Assembly (NCBI RefSeq): GCF_000372725.1
Contig: NW_005200881.1
Location: 292,112 to 356,111 of the forward strand
Origin: Emiliania huxleyi CCMP1516
Lineage: Eukaryota > Haptophyta > Isochrysidales > Noelaerhabdaceae
Length of the DNA stretch: 64,000 bases
Direction: 5' to 3'
The translations under genes were made by a program, and so were the position numbers. The notes below the pieces were generated by a model. That model was not told the origin of the DNA, did not search any database, and worked only from the letters and a program-made list of their open reading frames with translations. Of the stretch, positions 9,550 through 19,600 are shown piece after piece (the stretch's first letter is position 1; every line of letters begins with the position of its first letter).

Positions 9550-10791
9550 ATGTTGTCCCTGCTCTCCATTCTGCTGTGTCTCACCTTTCCACACGAGACC
9601 CACGGGAGGGAAAAACACAAAAATCACCGCCGCGAGGACAACGGGACCGCGGCCACAGTGCCGTTCTCCGCCGCAGCAGCGCCCATGGTGGTGCCGACGG
9701 TGGAGGCAACCTCGACGGCAGACTCGAGCGGAGCGGCCAGGGCCACTGTGACCGAGCCCGCCGCCAGCGCGCTCTCCACCGCTGGCGCGCTCACTGTGCC
9801 ACCGGAAGCCTCAGCCTCCGCAATCGCCGTCGTCGCCTCGCCCGCCTCCGGCTCTAATGTCGTCGCCGCGGCCATCCCTGTCGCCGTCTCCGCTGCCACG
9901 CCCGCCGCTCCTACCCGAGCCATTGTGTCGATCAGTGCGGACCCTCCGGCGGACTCCCCGTCCCAGTGCATCAGCACCGTGCTCCGCTTCTTCGACAAGC
10001 TCGACACCGACGGCGATAGCAAGCTCTCCCGTGAAGAGCTCGTCGCGGCGGTCGGACACGCGGCGCCGGCGCCAGGCAACGAGGCGGTGCCAATCACAGT
10101 GGCGGCGGCGGCGCAGGTCGCGACACAGACCTCGGCCAGCCCCGCTCCGTCGTCGCCACCGCCGCCGCCACCGCCGCCGCCACCACCACCACCGGCCTCG
10201 CCGCCGCCCTCCCCCTCCCCGGCGCCCTCGTCGCCCCCGCCGCCGCCACCGCCGCCGCCACCACCACCACCGGCCTCGCCGCCGCCCTCCCCCTCCCCGG
10301 CGCCCTCGTCGCCCCCGCCGCCCGCGGCCCCGGCCCTCCCGTCCTCCCCCGCGCCGGCGTCGGGCCCGAAGCCCTTAGCGCAGCAGCCCGGCGCAGATCG
10401 CGAGGTCACCGTGACGGTACCCGCGGGCGTCGCGCCGGGACAGAGGCTCTCCGTCACCTCACCCTTTGGCAGCGTCGTCGTGCTCGTGCCCGAAGGCGTC
10501 TCCCCCGGACAGCAGCTCCGGGTCAAGATACCGACCAGTGCGACCGCCGGCGGCGGCGCCGCCGACGCGCCTCCGACGCCGACGTCTCACCCGGAGGTAC
10601 CCCCTCCGCCACCGCTCGCCCCCTCACTCCCGCCGACGCCTCGTGCACACGCTCACTCGAGGAGCGACGGCGGCGGCGGCGGCCGTGGCGGCGGCGGTGG
10701 ACGCGGCGGCCGTGGCGGTGGCCGTGGCGGCGATGCCACAGGCGCAGGCGCAGAGGCGGAGAGCGAGCAGGGCCCCTTCCTGGATACTTAG
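9550..10791 (+). CDS. secreted EF-hand, proline-rich and glycine-rich protein
   Basis: 413 aa from the ATG at 9550 (an upstream in-frame GTG is not used). Signal peptide MLSLLSILLCLTFP, then a Ser/Ala/Thr/Val-rich linker. One canonical EF-hand follows at about residues 151-162 (DTDGDSKLSREE, acidic residues at positions 1, 3, 5 and 12). Next are two near-identical 78-bp proline-rich repeats, a pair of VPxGVxPGQ-type motifs (about residues 285-330) and a Gly/Arg-rich tail. This is the layout of a calcium-binding wall or matrix protein. The divergent NOX neighbour suggests, without proof, a calcium/ROS link at the cell surface. Confidence 0.65.
   Translation: MLSLLSILLCLTFPHETHGREKHKNHRREDNGTAATVPFSAAAAPMVVPTVEATSTADSSGAARATVTEPAASALSTAGALTVPPEASASAIAVVASPASGSNVVAAAIPVAVSAATPAAPTRAIVSISADPPADSPSQCISTVLRFFDKLDTDGDSKLSREELVAAVGHAAPAPGNEAVPITVAAAAQVATQTSASPAPSSPPPPPPPPPPPPPASPPPSPSPAPSSPPPPPPPPPPPPPASPPPSPSPAPSSPPPPAAPALPSSPAPASGPKPLAQQPGADREVTVTVPAGVAPGQRLSVTSPFGSVVVLVPEGVSPGQQLRVKIPTSATAGGGAADAPPTPTSHPEVPPPPPLAPSLPPTPRAHAHSRSDGGGGGRGGGGGRGGRGGGRGGDATGAGAEAESEQGPFLDT
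10155..10321 (+). repeat. two 78-bp proline-coding repeats
   Basis: Two nearly identical adjacent units code for a poly-Pro run followed by ASPPPSPSPAPS. They lie inside the EF-hand protein gene. Confidence 0.8.
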
Positions 10792-11881
10792 TGTGCCAGC
10801 CGCTTAGTTGATAGTTGTTCGTGGCGATAAAGGAGGGAAGAAATAGCTCAGGGCCCGAGCGCCGAGGGACGGATAGGAGAACCCAGAACGGTCCAACTCC
10901 AAGTGCAAGAACGGGGAGAGAGAGCGGTGCGATTCCTGATCGGAAGAAATCTCCCCAACCGATTTAGAAGAAACCGAAAGTCCCATCCGCATCCGCCATC
11001 CCTCCCTTGGGTTGCCTGTTTTCTTTCTCGCCCGGCGGGCGCGGGGCGGGCTTCCAGGGCCCAGGGCCGGCGCTCCTTGCGGGCACCGGTGGGCACCGCG
11101 GCGGCACCTCTCCGCCACACCTTTGTGGCACCCCTGTCTTGGCGCTTTTTTAAGCGCCTGAGCTCCTCCCAAGGCTGAGCTCCTCCCTGCATCTCGCAGA
11201 ATGTCCCTTTGTAACGTGAGAGAGTGCGTTGTGTTCTTGTTTCCTATCCGCTTTCTCTTTCTCTTCTTTTTCTCTCTTTCTTAGTGTTTAGAAGAGCCAG
11301 AAAGAAAAAACTGCCCAAGTGCTCCCCCCCACCCCCACCCCCAAGAGAGGGAAGGGAGGCACCGGCCGCCCCCAGGGATTCACGGGAAAGAGACAAGCTG
11401 GGGGCTAACAAGCTGCCGAGCCCAAATCACTGTGAGGGTCGTGATTTCTTGTTGGTCTTCAAAAATCTCAAAACACAGTTTGGGAGAGAGAGAGACAGTT
11501 TGGGAGAGAGAGAGAGAGATTGCAGTTTGGGAGAGAGAGAGAGATTACGTGTGAGTGTTAGAGTCAGTTTGGTATTGCTAAAACAAATGGCTCTCACCTG
11601 GCAACCCTGTCTGCACGTCTCGCGCGCGCGTGAACAGGGCTCCAGGCCCCAAATGACGTGTGAGTGTTAGAGTTGTTTGGTATTGCTAAAAATCTCTCTC
11701 TCTCTCAAAAATCTCTCTCTTCAAAAAGAAAGAAAGAAAGCACAAAATCCAAGGGAGGGATGGGAGGACGGCACGCCGCCACCACACAGGAATTTTAAGA
11801 AGAGAAGTGCGGTGCTCGCGGCGACTTTCTTTTCCCCCTACTCGGCGGCTGTCTGCATCGAATCGCGGCCGAGTTGGGCAG
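10792..11881. other. intergenic, GA-rich repeats and one inverted-repeat arm
   Basis: No supported gene. It holds C-rich and GA-rich simple tracts (about 11480-11560 and 11690-11740) and one arm (11422-11470) of an inverted repeat whose partner is at 13935-13983. A GAGAGTGCGTTGTG stretch at about 11218 resembles GAGAGTGCCTTGTG at about 40550, upstream of the 40595 gene. Confidence 0.5.
11422..11470. repeat. inverted repeat arm, left
   Basis: About 48 bp starting CCAAATCACTGTGAG. The partner arm is on the opposite strand at 13935-13983. Together they bracket the proline-rich gene at 11882-13317. Confidence 0.7.
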
Positions 11882-13317
11882 ATGCTGTCTGGCGGCTCGA
11901 TAGCGATCCTGGCAATCGCGGCGCCGTCAGCACTCACGTCGGCGCCGTCACCACTCAATTCGGCGCCGACACTCACTACTTCAGTGCCTGCGACCCAACT
12001 CCCGCCTTCTGCGTCCAAGCCGCAACCATTGGTCGCGACACTTGATCGTCCTCCATCACTGTTGCCCTTGCCATCGCAGTTGCCCTCACCACCGCCCTCA
12101 CCGACTCCGGCACCACCGCCCTCACCACCGCCCTCGCCGACTCCGGCACCGCCGCCCTCACCACCGCCCTCGCCGACTCCGTCACCGCCGCCGCCGTCCG
12201 CCTCGCCCGCGCCTCCACCGCCCTCTGCCTCGCCGTCATTGCCGCCGCCCTCAGCATCGCCTTTGCCGCCGCCGCCGCCGCCGTCCGCCTCGCCCGCGCC
12301 TCCGCCGCCCTCTGCCTCGCCGTCATTGCCGCCGCCCTCAGCTACGCCTTTGCCGCCGCCGCCGCCGCCGCCGTCTGCCTCGCCCTCGAAGCCGCCGCCG
12401 CCGCCGCCACCGCCGTCCGCCTCGCCCTCGCCTCCACCGCCCTCTGCCTCGCCATCATTGCCGCCGCCCTCAGCGTCCCCGTCAACGCCGCCGCCATCCG
12501 CCTCGCCGTCACTACCGCCGCCCTCAGCGTTCCCGTCGACGCCGCCGCCGTCCTCGCCACCGCCGTCGCCAGCCTCGCCGCCGCCGTCGCCGGCCTCGCC
12601 GCCGCCGCCACTGCCATCTTCGCCCTCTCCTTCGCCGTCGGAGCCGCCAGAGAAGATGCCGCCCCCGCCTCCCGAGCTCTCACCTTTGCCGCCTCCAGCC
12701 GATTCGCAAAACACGTCGGCGACCAGCTACGAGTTCGACTCCGACTCTCCCTCGGTCCTCTGCCCTGGCTTCAATCCGGGCGACTTTTGCGACTGCAGTG
12801 GTGGCTGCACAGAGCAGCACGCCTTTTGCGCTTGCCCTCCGGCACGGGCGCCGCGCTGCTGCGGAGCTGCGCCCCTCGTCGCCCTCGACGCACGGCGGTC
12901 TCCCCACCGCCACCACTTCGTCGAGCTACTGCCGCTCTACCTCCTCAGCGCGGCGGGGATAGCGGCAGGGTGAGTGAGATCTGTTCGCGACTCCCACGCG
13001 GCCCCGAGACCCCCCCCCCCCTTACCCCCCCCTCCCCCCCACGCGCCCTTCCCGCCCAGGCTGTTCGGCGCCCTCTGGCTGGTCAACGCACCCAGCCGCT
13101 CCTCCACCGCGTCGAGGGACCTCGACGCGGCGCGCCGAGCCACACCTCGGCGCCTGCCATCGCCCACACGCGCCCACCTCGCTTGCTCCTGCGTGACCAG
13201 GCGCGGTCGCTGCTCGTCGACGCCGCCCAAGACCTCCAGGCGCGGGCGGTGGCGCGGGTGGCGTCCTTCCCTAGGTCCTTCCCGAAGCCCAAGCCCGCAA
13301 GCGTCGAGATGCACTGA
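11882..13317 (+). CDS. proline-rich (pherophorin-like) protein with C-terminal membrane anchor
   Basis: Hand model: 11882-12969, 13060-13129, 13201-13317; 424 aa. Signal/anchor MLSGGSIAILAIAA, then more than 200 residues of Pro with Ser/Ala in short repeats. A Cys-rich module follows (FCDCSGGC and CACPPARAPRCC), and a TM formed across intron 1 (LLPLYLLSAAGIAAGLFGAL-type). The tail is short and basic. Intron 1 is GTGAGT-AG, intron 2 GC-AG. Such Ser-Pro arrays are usually hydroxyproline-rich glycoprotein wall components. The minus strand also reads open here, which is expected from the repeat and was rejected. Confidence 0.65.
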
Positions 13318-14135
13318 GGTGTGGAGGCGTGAGGGCGCCCGCGACTCGTCGCGGGAAAATAGACACGCGCCTCCGGCGTGGCGGCCAGCGCGGGGTGCCC
13401 CCGTCCGCAGCGTCCCTCCCTCGAGTCCCTCCCGAGGGGACAGGGTCGACCCGAGGGGACGGGCGTGTGCCTGGTGCGTGCGCGGCTGAGCTGCGTGCTG
13501 GCTGTGCCGAGCGCCCCCGGGGACCCCGCAGGACCGCCGCCGAGCGCCGTGCGCGGGTGCCCAGCCATTGGGGGTGGAAGGGGAAATCTGCTCAATGCTG
13601 CGCGATCTTACGTCGCGTGTGGGCGGTGAGGGCCGCGGCCTCGCCGGTCGGTCTGGGGGGGGGGGGGGGGAGGGGGGGGGCTCCGGCGCCTAGACCGGTA
13701 GCGAGTCGCCTATAGGAATAGTCCCTAGCCGCGTATGCACGCGCGAACACGGCCTCACCGCGAGAGAGAGTACAAGTTACACAGCGCTATCTCTCACGCG
13801 GTCTGAGTCTCTGAGAGGTCGAGACACACATGCCAGTCTGTCCCGACTCCCGTCTCCGACACATGAGCATGATCATAAAAGATAAATTATAAATAAAAAA
13901 TTAAACATTAAGATATATTGCTTATTGGGAGAGAGAGATTTTAGAAAACCAACAAGAAATCACGACTCTCACAGTGATTTGGCGGAGAGAAAAGCAACAA
14001 CGACTCCCCCTCCGCACATGAGACATCATGCACAACATGCATGTATGTATGCGTGTGACGGGGGGGAGAGGGGAGTGTGAGAAACCGTGAGAACATGTGA
14101 CCCAAAATCGATTGACCAATGAGAAACATGACTCG
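13318..14135. other. intergenic, G-tract and AT-rich patch
   Basis: Contains a long interrupted G tract at about 13656-13680, an AT-rich patch at 13875-13925 and the right arm of the inverted repeat. I see no gene. Confidence 0.5.
13935..13983. repeat. inverted repeat arm, right
   Basis: Inverted copy of 11422-11470, ending CAGTGATTTGG on the plus strand. It is flanked by GAGAGAGAGATTTT, as near the left arm. Confidence 0.7.
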
Positions 14136-14963
14136 TCATGAGACTGCGCGCGCCGGTGCGACCCGCGGGGCCTCTATGCGTCGCCCCTTCACCCGAGCCA
14201 GCGCCGCAAAGCGCTTCGCCGCCGCCTCGGCCACCTCCTCGAGCCTCTCCAGCCGCGCAAGCCGCCTCTGGCTCTCGAGCGCAGACTGCGCCTCGGCCGC
14301 AGCAAACTCGCCCAAGGACACCACCCCGCGCTGCACAGGCGGTGCTCCGGCGGGAGGGCCCCCTCCTGCGGCTGCGTGCTGCTCGTCCAGCGCCCGCACC
14401 TCTCGCGTCAAAGTGGCGCGGTCGACTGCCGCACACAGCCTCTCGCGCAGCGCCGCCGCCTCGAGCCGCGCCTGCGCCGCCGCAATCTCGGCCTCCGCGC
14501 ACGAGGCCCTCGCCTCGCGGCCAGCGCGCAGGCGCGAGAGCTCGACGTTCGCCGCGGCGAGCCGCGCCTCCGTGCTCGCCATCTCGGCGCGAGACGTCTC
14601 TTGCTCGCGCCGCATCTCCTCAACGCGCGACTGCGCCTCGGCGTGGGCCGCCGCCAGCAGCGTCGCGTGGATCTGCGCCTGACGCTGGTGCCGCTCGCGC
14701 TCCTCGGCGGAGCGTGCTCGCTCCTCGCGCAGCGCCCTGACCTCCTCGCGCAGTGCCGCGATGGTCTCGTCGGCCGCACTCGCCGTCGCCGTCGCCGCAG
14801 CCACCGCCACCGCCGCCGCCGGAGCAGCGTCCGCCGGCTCAGCCCTGGCAGCGGGCGGTGACGAGTGGACTCTGCTCACGCGCACGCGGGCCAGCTCGCC
14901 CCGGTTGGCCTCGAGGCGTGCCTGCAGCGTCGCAGTGGCACAGACCCGTGGAGACGGAGGCAT
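14136..14963 (-). CDS. coiled-coil protein
   Basis: Single-exon frame of 275 aa from the ATG at 14963. From about residue 65 on it is an Ala/Glu/Arg-rich heptad helix (for example IAALREEVRALREE and MRREQETSRAEM), typical of a long coiled coil. The head is short and Ser/Pro-rich. No domain assignable. It is divergent from the DUF1336 gene with about 290 bp between starts. Probably structural or cytoskeletal; function unknown. Confidence 0.6.
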   Translation of the reverse strand: MPPSPRVCATATLQARLEANRGELARVRVSRVHSSPPAARAEPADAAPAAAVAVAAATATASAADETIAALREEVRALREERARSAEERERHQRQAQIHATLLAAAHAEAQSRVEEMRREQETSRAEMASTEARLAAANVELSRLRAGREARASCAEAEIAAAQARLEAAALRERLCAAVDRATLTREVRALDEQHAAAGGGPPAGAPPVQRGVVSLGEFAAAEAQSALESQRRLARLERLEEVAEAAAKRFAALARVKGRRIEAPRVAPARAVS

Positions 14964-15253
14964 GTCGCTCGCGGAGTAGTTGGAGTAGTTGCGCCCGCAG
15001 TTGCTGTCGATAGGGGGTCGCGCGGGATGCCGGATCTCGTCGGTGTGGCGCTGGTGAGCTTTGAGCTTTCGGCGCTCTTCTTCCCGAGTACATATTTTTT
15101 CTTTTTCCTTTATCCTAAAGAGGAGTCTGCAGTAATAGGCTGGCCTTGATGGCGCATAAGGAGAATTGAGTTTTCCCCGGCGGGGTTTGGTGCTGCCCTT
15201 ACCTTACCCCTGCAAGCTCCGAACCCGGGCGAGTAGGTCTGTGGAAACCAGTC

Positions 15254-17641
15254 ATGAGCGTGGGCTCGATCACGACGACGACGACGACGCTGGCGCGGCA
15301 GCAGACCCGGCCCGCCGCTCCCGGGCTCCCGCGCTGGGCAGCATGCTTCGGGCCGATGCTCGGCTACGACACGACGCCGCAGACGCCGCGTCCTGTAGCG
15401 AAGCAGCGCACGAGCTCACGGCATAGCGCAAGTGCAGAGGGTGGGGAGCCAGCGGTGGCGGAGCCGGAGGCCCCGTCGCCCGTCGAGGCAGCGCTGGCCG
15501 AGGTCGAGCAGCGCTGGGGGCCGGGCTCCGTCGGACGCTTTGCGCGTGGCACCGCCGCGCTGCGGTTGCACGTGCTGTGGTTGGGGCTGGCAGGTCTGCT
15601 GCTCCCGCCGACCCTCGCCTCGACGCTGCGGCTCTGCGTGTCGCTGCTGCTCCTGCCGCTCCTCCTTCACCTGCGCTCCCTCTCGCGAAGCCTCGCCGCC
15701 GCCGCCGAGCACGCTTGCGAGCCCGAGGCGCCGCCGCCGCCTGCCGCGCCGGCGCGGACCTCGAATGCGCTCGGCAGCCGCGCCGTCGCGGCAGCTGGCG
15801 GCGGAGGCAGCGACGGCGGCGCGAACGGCGGCGGCACCCCCGCCTCCGCCCCCGCTGGCGGTGCGTGCGACCCTCTGCTACGACGCGGCGCCGCTGAGAG
15901 CCGGGCTGCTGCTGCCGGCGGCTCGTGTGCCGAGGGTGGAGTGTGGCGGGCCGTAGGCGCAGAGATGATCGAGCGGCGGCGGCAGACGGACGCGACGCCG
16001 CCGCTCCGCATGTGGGGCGAGCCGGCGGCCTCATCGTACCAGGTGCGGTTTGGGCCCGCGCACGCCGCACAGCTGCCGCACAGCTGCCGCACAGCCGCCG
16101 CACAGCTGCCGCACGCCTCTGGCCAAAGCCCCAGCTCACCTCGGCCGCTGCGCCGACGCAGCTGCGCTCCGGCTCGTACATGACCACCTCGATCAAGCGG
16201 CCCTCGGGCCCTTCCCTCTTCGAGCTCTTCGCGTGCGAGGCGAACCGTCACGACGAGCACTGGTAGTCCTTGTGATTGTGATTGTGATTGTGAGTATGAA
16301 GATGAGACTCGTCGCGAAAGGTGTACGCTTGCGACGTGCCCGAGGACCGGTACAATGTGAGGCCCGCCCCTGCCCTCGCCGCCGGCTCGAGTCGGCGCAA
16401 GCGAGAGGGGTGTGAGCGGAGGTGGAGACACCCCTCTGCAGGTGATCAACCGGCCCGACCATTGGCTCAACCAGCGGAAGCGCGGCGAGGACGGGTTCGT
16501 GTTCGTCCTCAACGTCATCATCCCGTCGGCACGCCCGACCACGCCCCCCCCCCCCTCGCCCCTCCCCTCTCCCTGCCGAGGCTCGGAGGGTGTCTGTAGG
16601 CTGCGAACCTGATCATGCTTGCCTACTTCCGCGAGCCAAGCCCAGGCGCCGTCACTAAGGGCGACTCCGCCGCAGCGCGCCTCTTCTGCGCCTGGTGCGA
16701 CGGCACAGACGCCTTCCGCAACGAGCGCTTCAAGCTGATCCCCCGCGTGGCAAAGGCATATCTCCCCATATCTCCCCATATCTCCCCATATCTCCCCATA
16801 TCTCACCATATCTAGCTGATCCCCCGCGTGGCAAAGGCATATCTCCCCATATCTCCCCATATCTCACCATATCTAGCTGATCCCCCGCGTGGCAAAGGCA
16901 GCCCTCGCACGCCCGAGCGCACACCGCGGCACCGCCCCGCCCCGCCGACGCCTCGCCGACACGCGTCCCCACCCACCCTGCCTTCAGGGGCCGCTGCTGA
17001 TCCGGCGCGGCGTCGGCGCCAAGCCAGTCCTCCTCGGCAAGCGGATCACGGTGCTCTACCACCGCCAGCCGGGCGCCTTCGAGGTTGGAGCTCGACAGCC
17101 CCTCCTCCTCGCCCCGCGTGGAATGAGTGAGAGCACCGGCTCTGTCAGGTGGACATCGACGTCTCGTCGGATCGCTTTGCAGACCGCATCACGCGGATGG
17201 TGCGTGACGCGATGGCGTCCTCGGTCCGCCTCCTCCTCCCGCCACCACACCGCTGCCCGCCCCTGGATCGCCGCCCCTCCCTCCCCTCCGCACGCGGCTT
17301 GACCTAGCCCCCACCCCCCTCCCGGCCCCAGGTCTGCCTCGACCTCGCAGTCACCCTTGAGGGGCGCGAGGCGGCAGAGCTGCCCGAGGCCATCCTCGGC
17401 GCCGTGCGGTGACGCCGCCCTTCGGCCCGACCCCCGCCCGATCTCCACCAGTCTCCCCGCCCCGCCACTTCCCCCCCCCCCTCTCAAACTCGAACCACCC
17501 CTCCCCTCCTCCCCCTCCTCCCCTCCCCGCCCGGGCGACAGGTGCGACCACCTCGACTTCGCCGCGTGTAATCACCGCCTGCCGCCTGCCGCCTCCCTCA
17601 AAGCCGCAGCGACACTCAAGGTGCTCACTGCGCAGCTCTGA
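15254..17641 (+). CDS. EDR2-type DUF1336 protein, 9 exons
   Basis: Hand model: 15254-16042, 16162-16239, 16321-16356, 16442-16528, 16600-16755, 16988-17083, 17149-17223, 17332-17408, 17542-17641; 497 aa. The N-terminal third has a hydrophobic segment near residues 104-140. Exon 2 onward reads as the EDR2 C-terminal domain: PSGPSLFEL, FVFVLNVIIP, DAFRNERFKLIPRV, then FEVDIDVSS and DHLDFA near the end. In plants this domain belongs to lipid-linked regulators of defence or senescence. A membrane-lipid role here is inference. Donors of introns 2, 4 and 5 are GC. Exon 3 is only 36 nt, the least certain exon. Confidence 0.75.
16734..16900 (+). repeat. triplicated exon-end/GC-donor block with 12-bp satellite
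   Basis: The block CTGATCCCCCGCGTGGCAAA followed by GGCA occurs at 16735, 16816 and 16878. The copies are separated by a CATATCTCC-type satellite. The first copy is the end of exon 5 with its GC donor. A TAG stop lies before the second copy, so copies 2 and 3 must stay intronic. Confidence 0.85.
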
Positions 17642-18366
17642 CCGCCTCTGCGCCACGCCGGGGCGGGAGCTTGGGCAAGCGGCGAGGCGGCACGAGACCC
17701 TTCAGAGCGGAGAAGATTGAGAGCGGGATGGGTGGGAGAGGGGGGGTCGCATGGGGTGTGAATTCCTCCGGAGCATGAGATTGGGCGTCGGATGAGCAGC
17801 GATGTTGCGATGTGGTGCCGCAGACGCACGCACAGCCGCTTAGGCTTACCTTTGGGTTCCGCGGCTCGGTCGGCGCGCGCACACCGCACACGCACATTAC
17901 ACCCACGAATTCCCAATGAGCACAGTGAGATCACTGGCAGTGTGTGTCTCTGACCATGTACGTGCGATGGTACGGCTCTGAGCCATTCGAGCATACCCCG
18001 GAAGAATCTAGGTTATTGTTGCACAGCCGTCGCCTCCGGGACGATACTCATGATGCATGGGAGGCGCAACCTCATACCGCATACACACGTACATGCGAGC
18101 TCGCAGAGAGAGGCCCCGCGCCCTAAATATGCCGGGACGACACACTGCGCATACCCCCATAACATTCCACCGCTCGCCCCCCACCACATACATGCCACAC
18201 ACGCCTCTGACAGGGCCCGTGGGACAACCACGGGACACAACACTTCGTTAGGAGGCTCGAGGAGAGGGGGCGGGCCGAGGAGATGCGCGGGGTGCGCTTG
18301 CGCGATCTAGGGAAGGCAAACGGCAGGGGAGGGGCGGGCTGCGTTGGCTGCGGAGTGGTTCAGACT
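17642..18366. other. intergenic, convergent 3' ends
   Basis: About 720 bp between the DUF1336 gene and the minus-strand membrane protein. It is CACA-rich with no supported frame. Confidence 0.5.
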
Positions 18367-19364
18367 TCAGTTCGCCTTGGCCTTGCCGTTGGCCTTGAAG
18401 AGAGGCGGCACCAGCGACCAGTACAGGAAGCCCGCCCCTCCGATGCAAAACACCTTGAGAAAGCTGTTGTAGACAAAGTCCTCCGGGAGGCCGTCGGCGC
18501 TGAGGCCGAGCCGGCCGAGGCAGCGCTCCTACTCGCGAGGTCTTGAGGCGTGACGCCTCTCGCCCCTCCGTCCAGCGAGCGGCAGCGAGGAAGGCGGCGG
18601 CGAGGGCGGCGGCGGCGAGGGCGGCGGCGGGCGAGGGCAGGCGGGTCCGGCAGCTCTGGACACGGCCACAAACGGAGGGTGGCGGGGCGTGTGGTGGGAG
18701 GCTGGTGGCGGCGGCGCGCCGTCTTGAACTCGTCTGGCTGCTGGTACACGTCGAGCGCCGACCCGAGCCCGAGGCTGTGTGAGTACTGCTCCCACGCGCT
18801 GCCAACCGCCAGGTAGCCAGCCATGCCGAGCGCCTAGGGGGTGTGCGGAGAGGGAGAGCGATGAGGAGGCGGAGGTGCGGAGCCGGAGCTGCCCAGCCGC
18901 ACGGGTGCCGCGGTGCGAAGAGGGCCCGCTCCGGCGTAGGCGCTTCTCAGCGACGCGCGGTTGATGCTCTTGTCGAGCAGGAGCACGATCACTGGCCAGT
19001 AGTGCTCGTAGAACTTTTGCGCGACGAGGACGGGCAGCGTGCGGTCCGCCCCGATCGTGCCCGCGTACTTGCCGATCGCGTTCTCCCACTCCAAAAAAGA
19101 GCCGAAGCGGTAAATGCCGCCGACGGTCATGAAGGTGTAGCCGAGCATGACAGCGAGCGCGCCGATGGTTGCGGTGCCGTGGAAGAGGCAGATGGCCGGG
19201 CCGGCACGGGGCGAGCCCTTGTCGACAGTGAAGTAGACGGATTGGAGGCACAGGCTCCAGTAGGTGAGGTGGCCGAAGTAGTTTGGGTTGGTCAGCGCCG
19301 TCCACATGACGTGGCTCGTGTACATCAGCCAGCACAGCCGCTCAAAGATGTAGCCGAACTCCAT
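18367..19364 (-). CDS. multi-pass membrane protein, possibly FAR-17a/AIG1-like
   Basis: Hand model: 19364-18957, 18833-18720, 18528-18367; 227 aa. Several TM helices; LTYWSLCLQSVYF and a later YEHYWPVIVL are loosely like the AIG1/ADTRP fold (small ER hydrolases of hydroxy-fatty-acid esters), and the length fits (about 230-240 aa). The C-terminus ends in a short Lys-rich tail (KANGKAKAN). Both introns are GC-AG, and the first donor has alternatives. Family assignment weak; the gene itself is convincing. Confidence 0.5.
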
Positions 19365-19600
19365 GCTGGCTGTCGGCGGTGTGGTGGCCTGCGGCGGAGA
19401 GGCAAGTGCCGTGTGAAATCAGTCTGAAGAGGAGGCGCCGGACACGGGCGAGCGAACCGCCAGCCTCTGGGTCAGCCTGGAATCAGAGTGCACGATCTCG
19501 CCCCTCCACACAATATTGGGTGTTCATAATCTTTTTTTAGCTCCAAGCGGCGACGCGAGTGGCGACGACAGCGCGCACGACAGCAGTGGCGACAGCAGGT

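Noticed and set aside
11686..12714. 342-codon minus-strand Gly/Glu-rich frame
   Set aside because: Antisense shadow of the Pro/Ser repeat gene; the plus strand has signal peptide, Cys module, TM and splice sites.
16040..16110. CACAGCTGCCG repeats as a coding repeat
   Set aside because: They lie in intron 1 of the DUF1336 gene; removing them restores the domain.
19516..19600. Start of the HA-like gene at 19516 or 19559
   Set aside because: 19516 is in a frame that does not reach exon 2 without passing a less protein-like stretch, and 19559 is a GTG; the ATG at 19601 is simpler.
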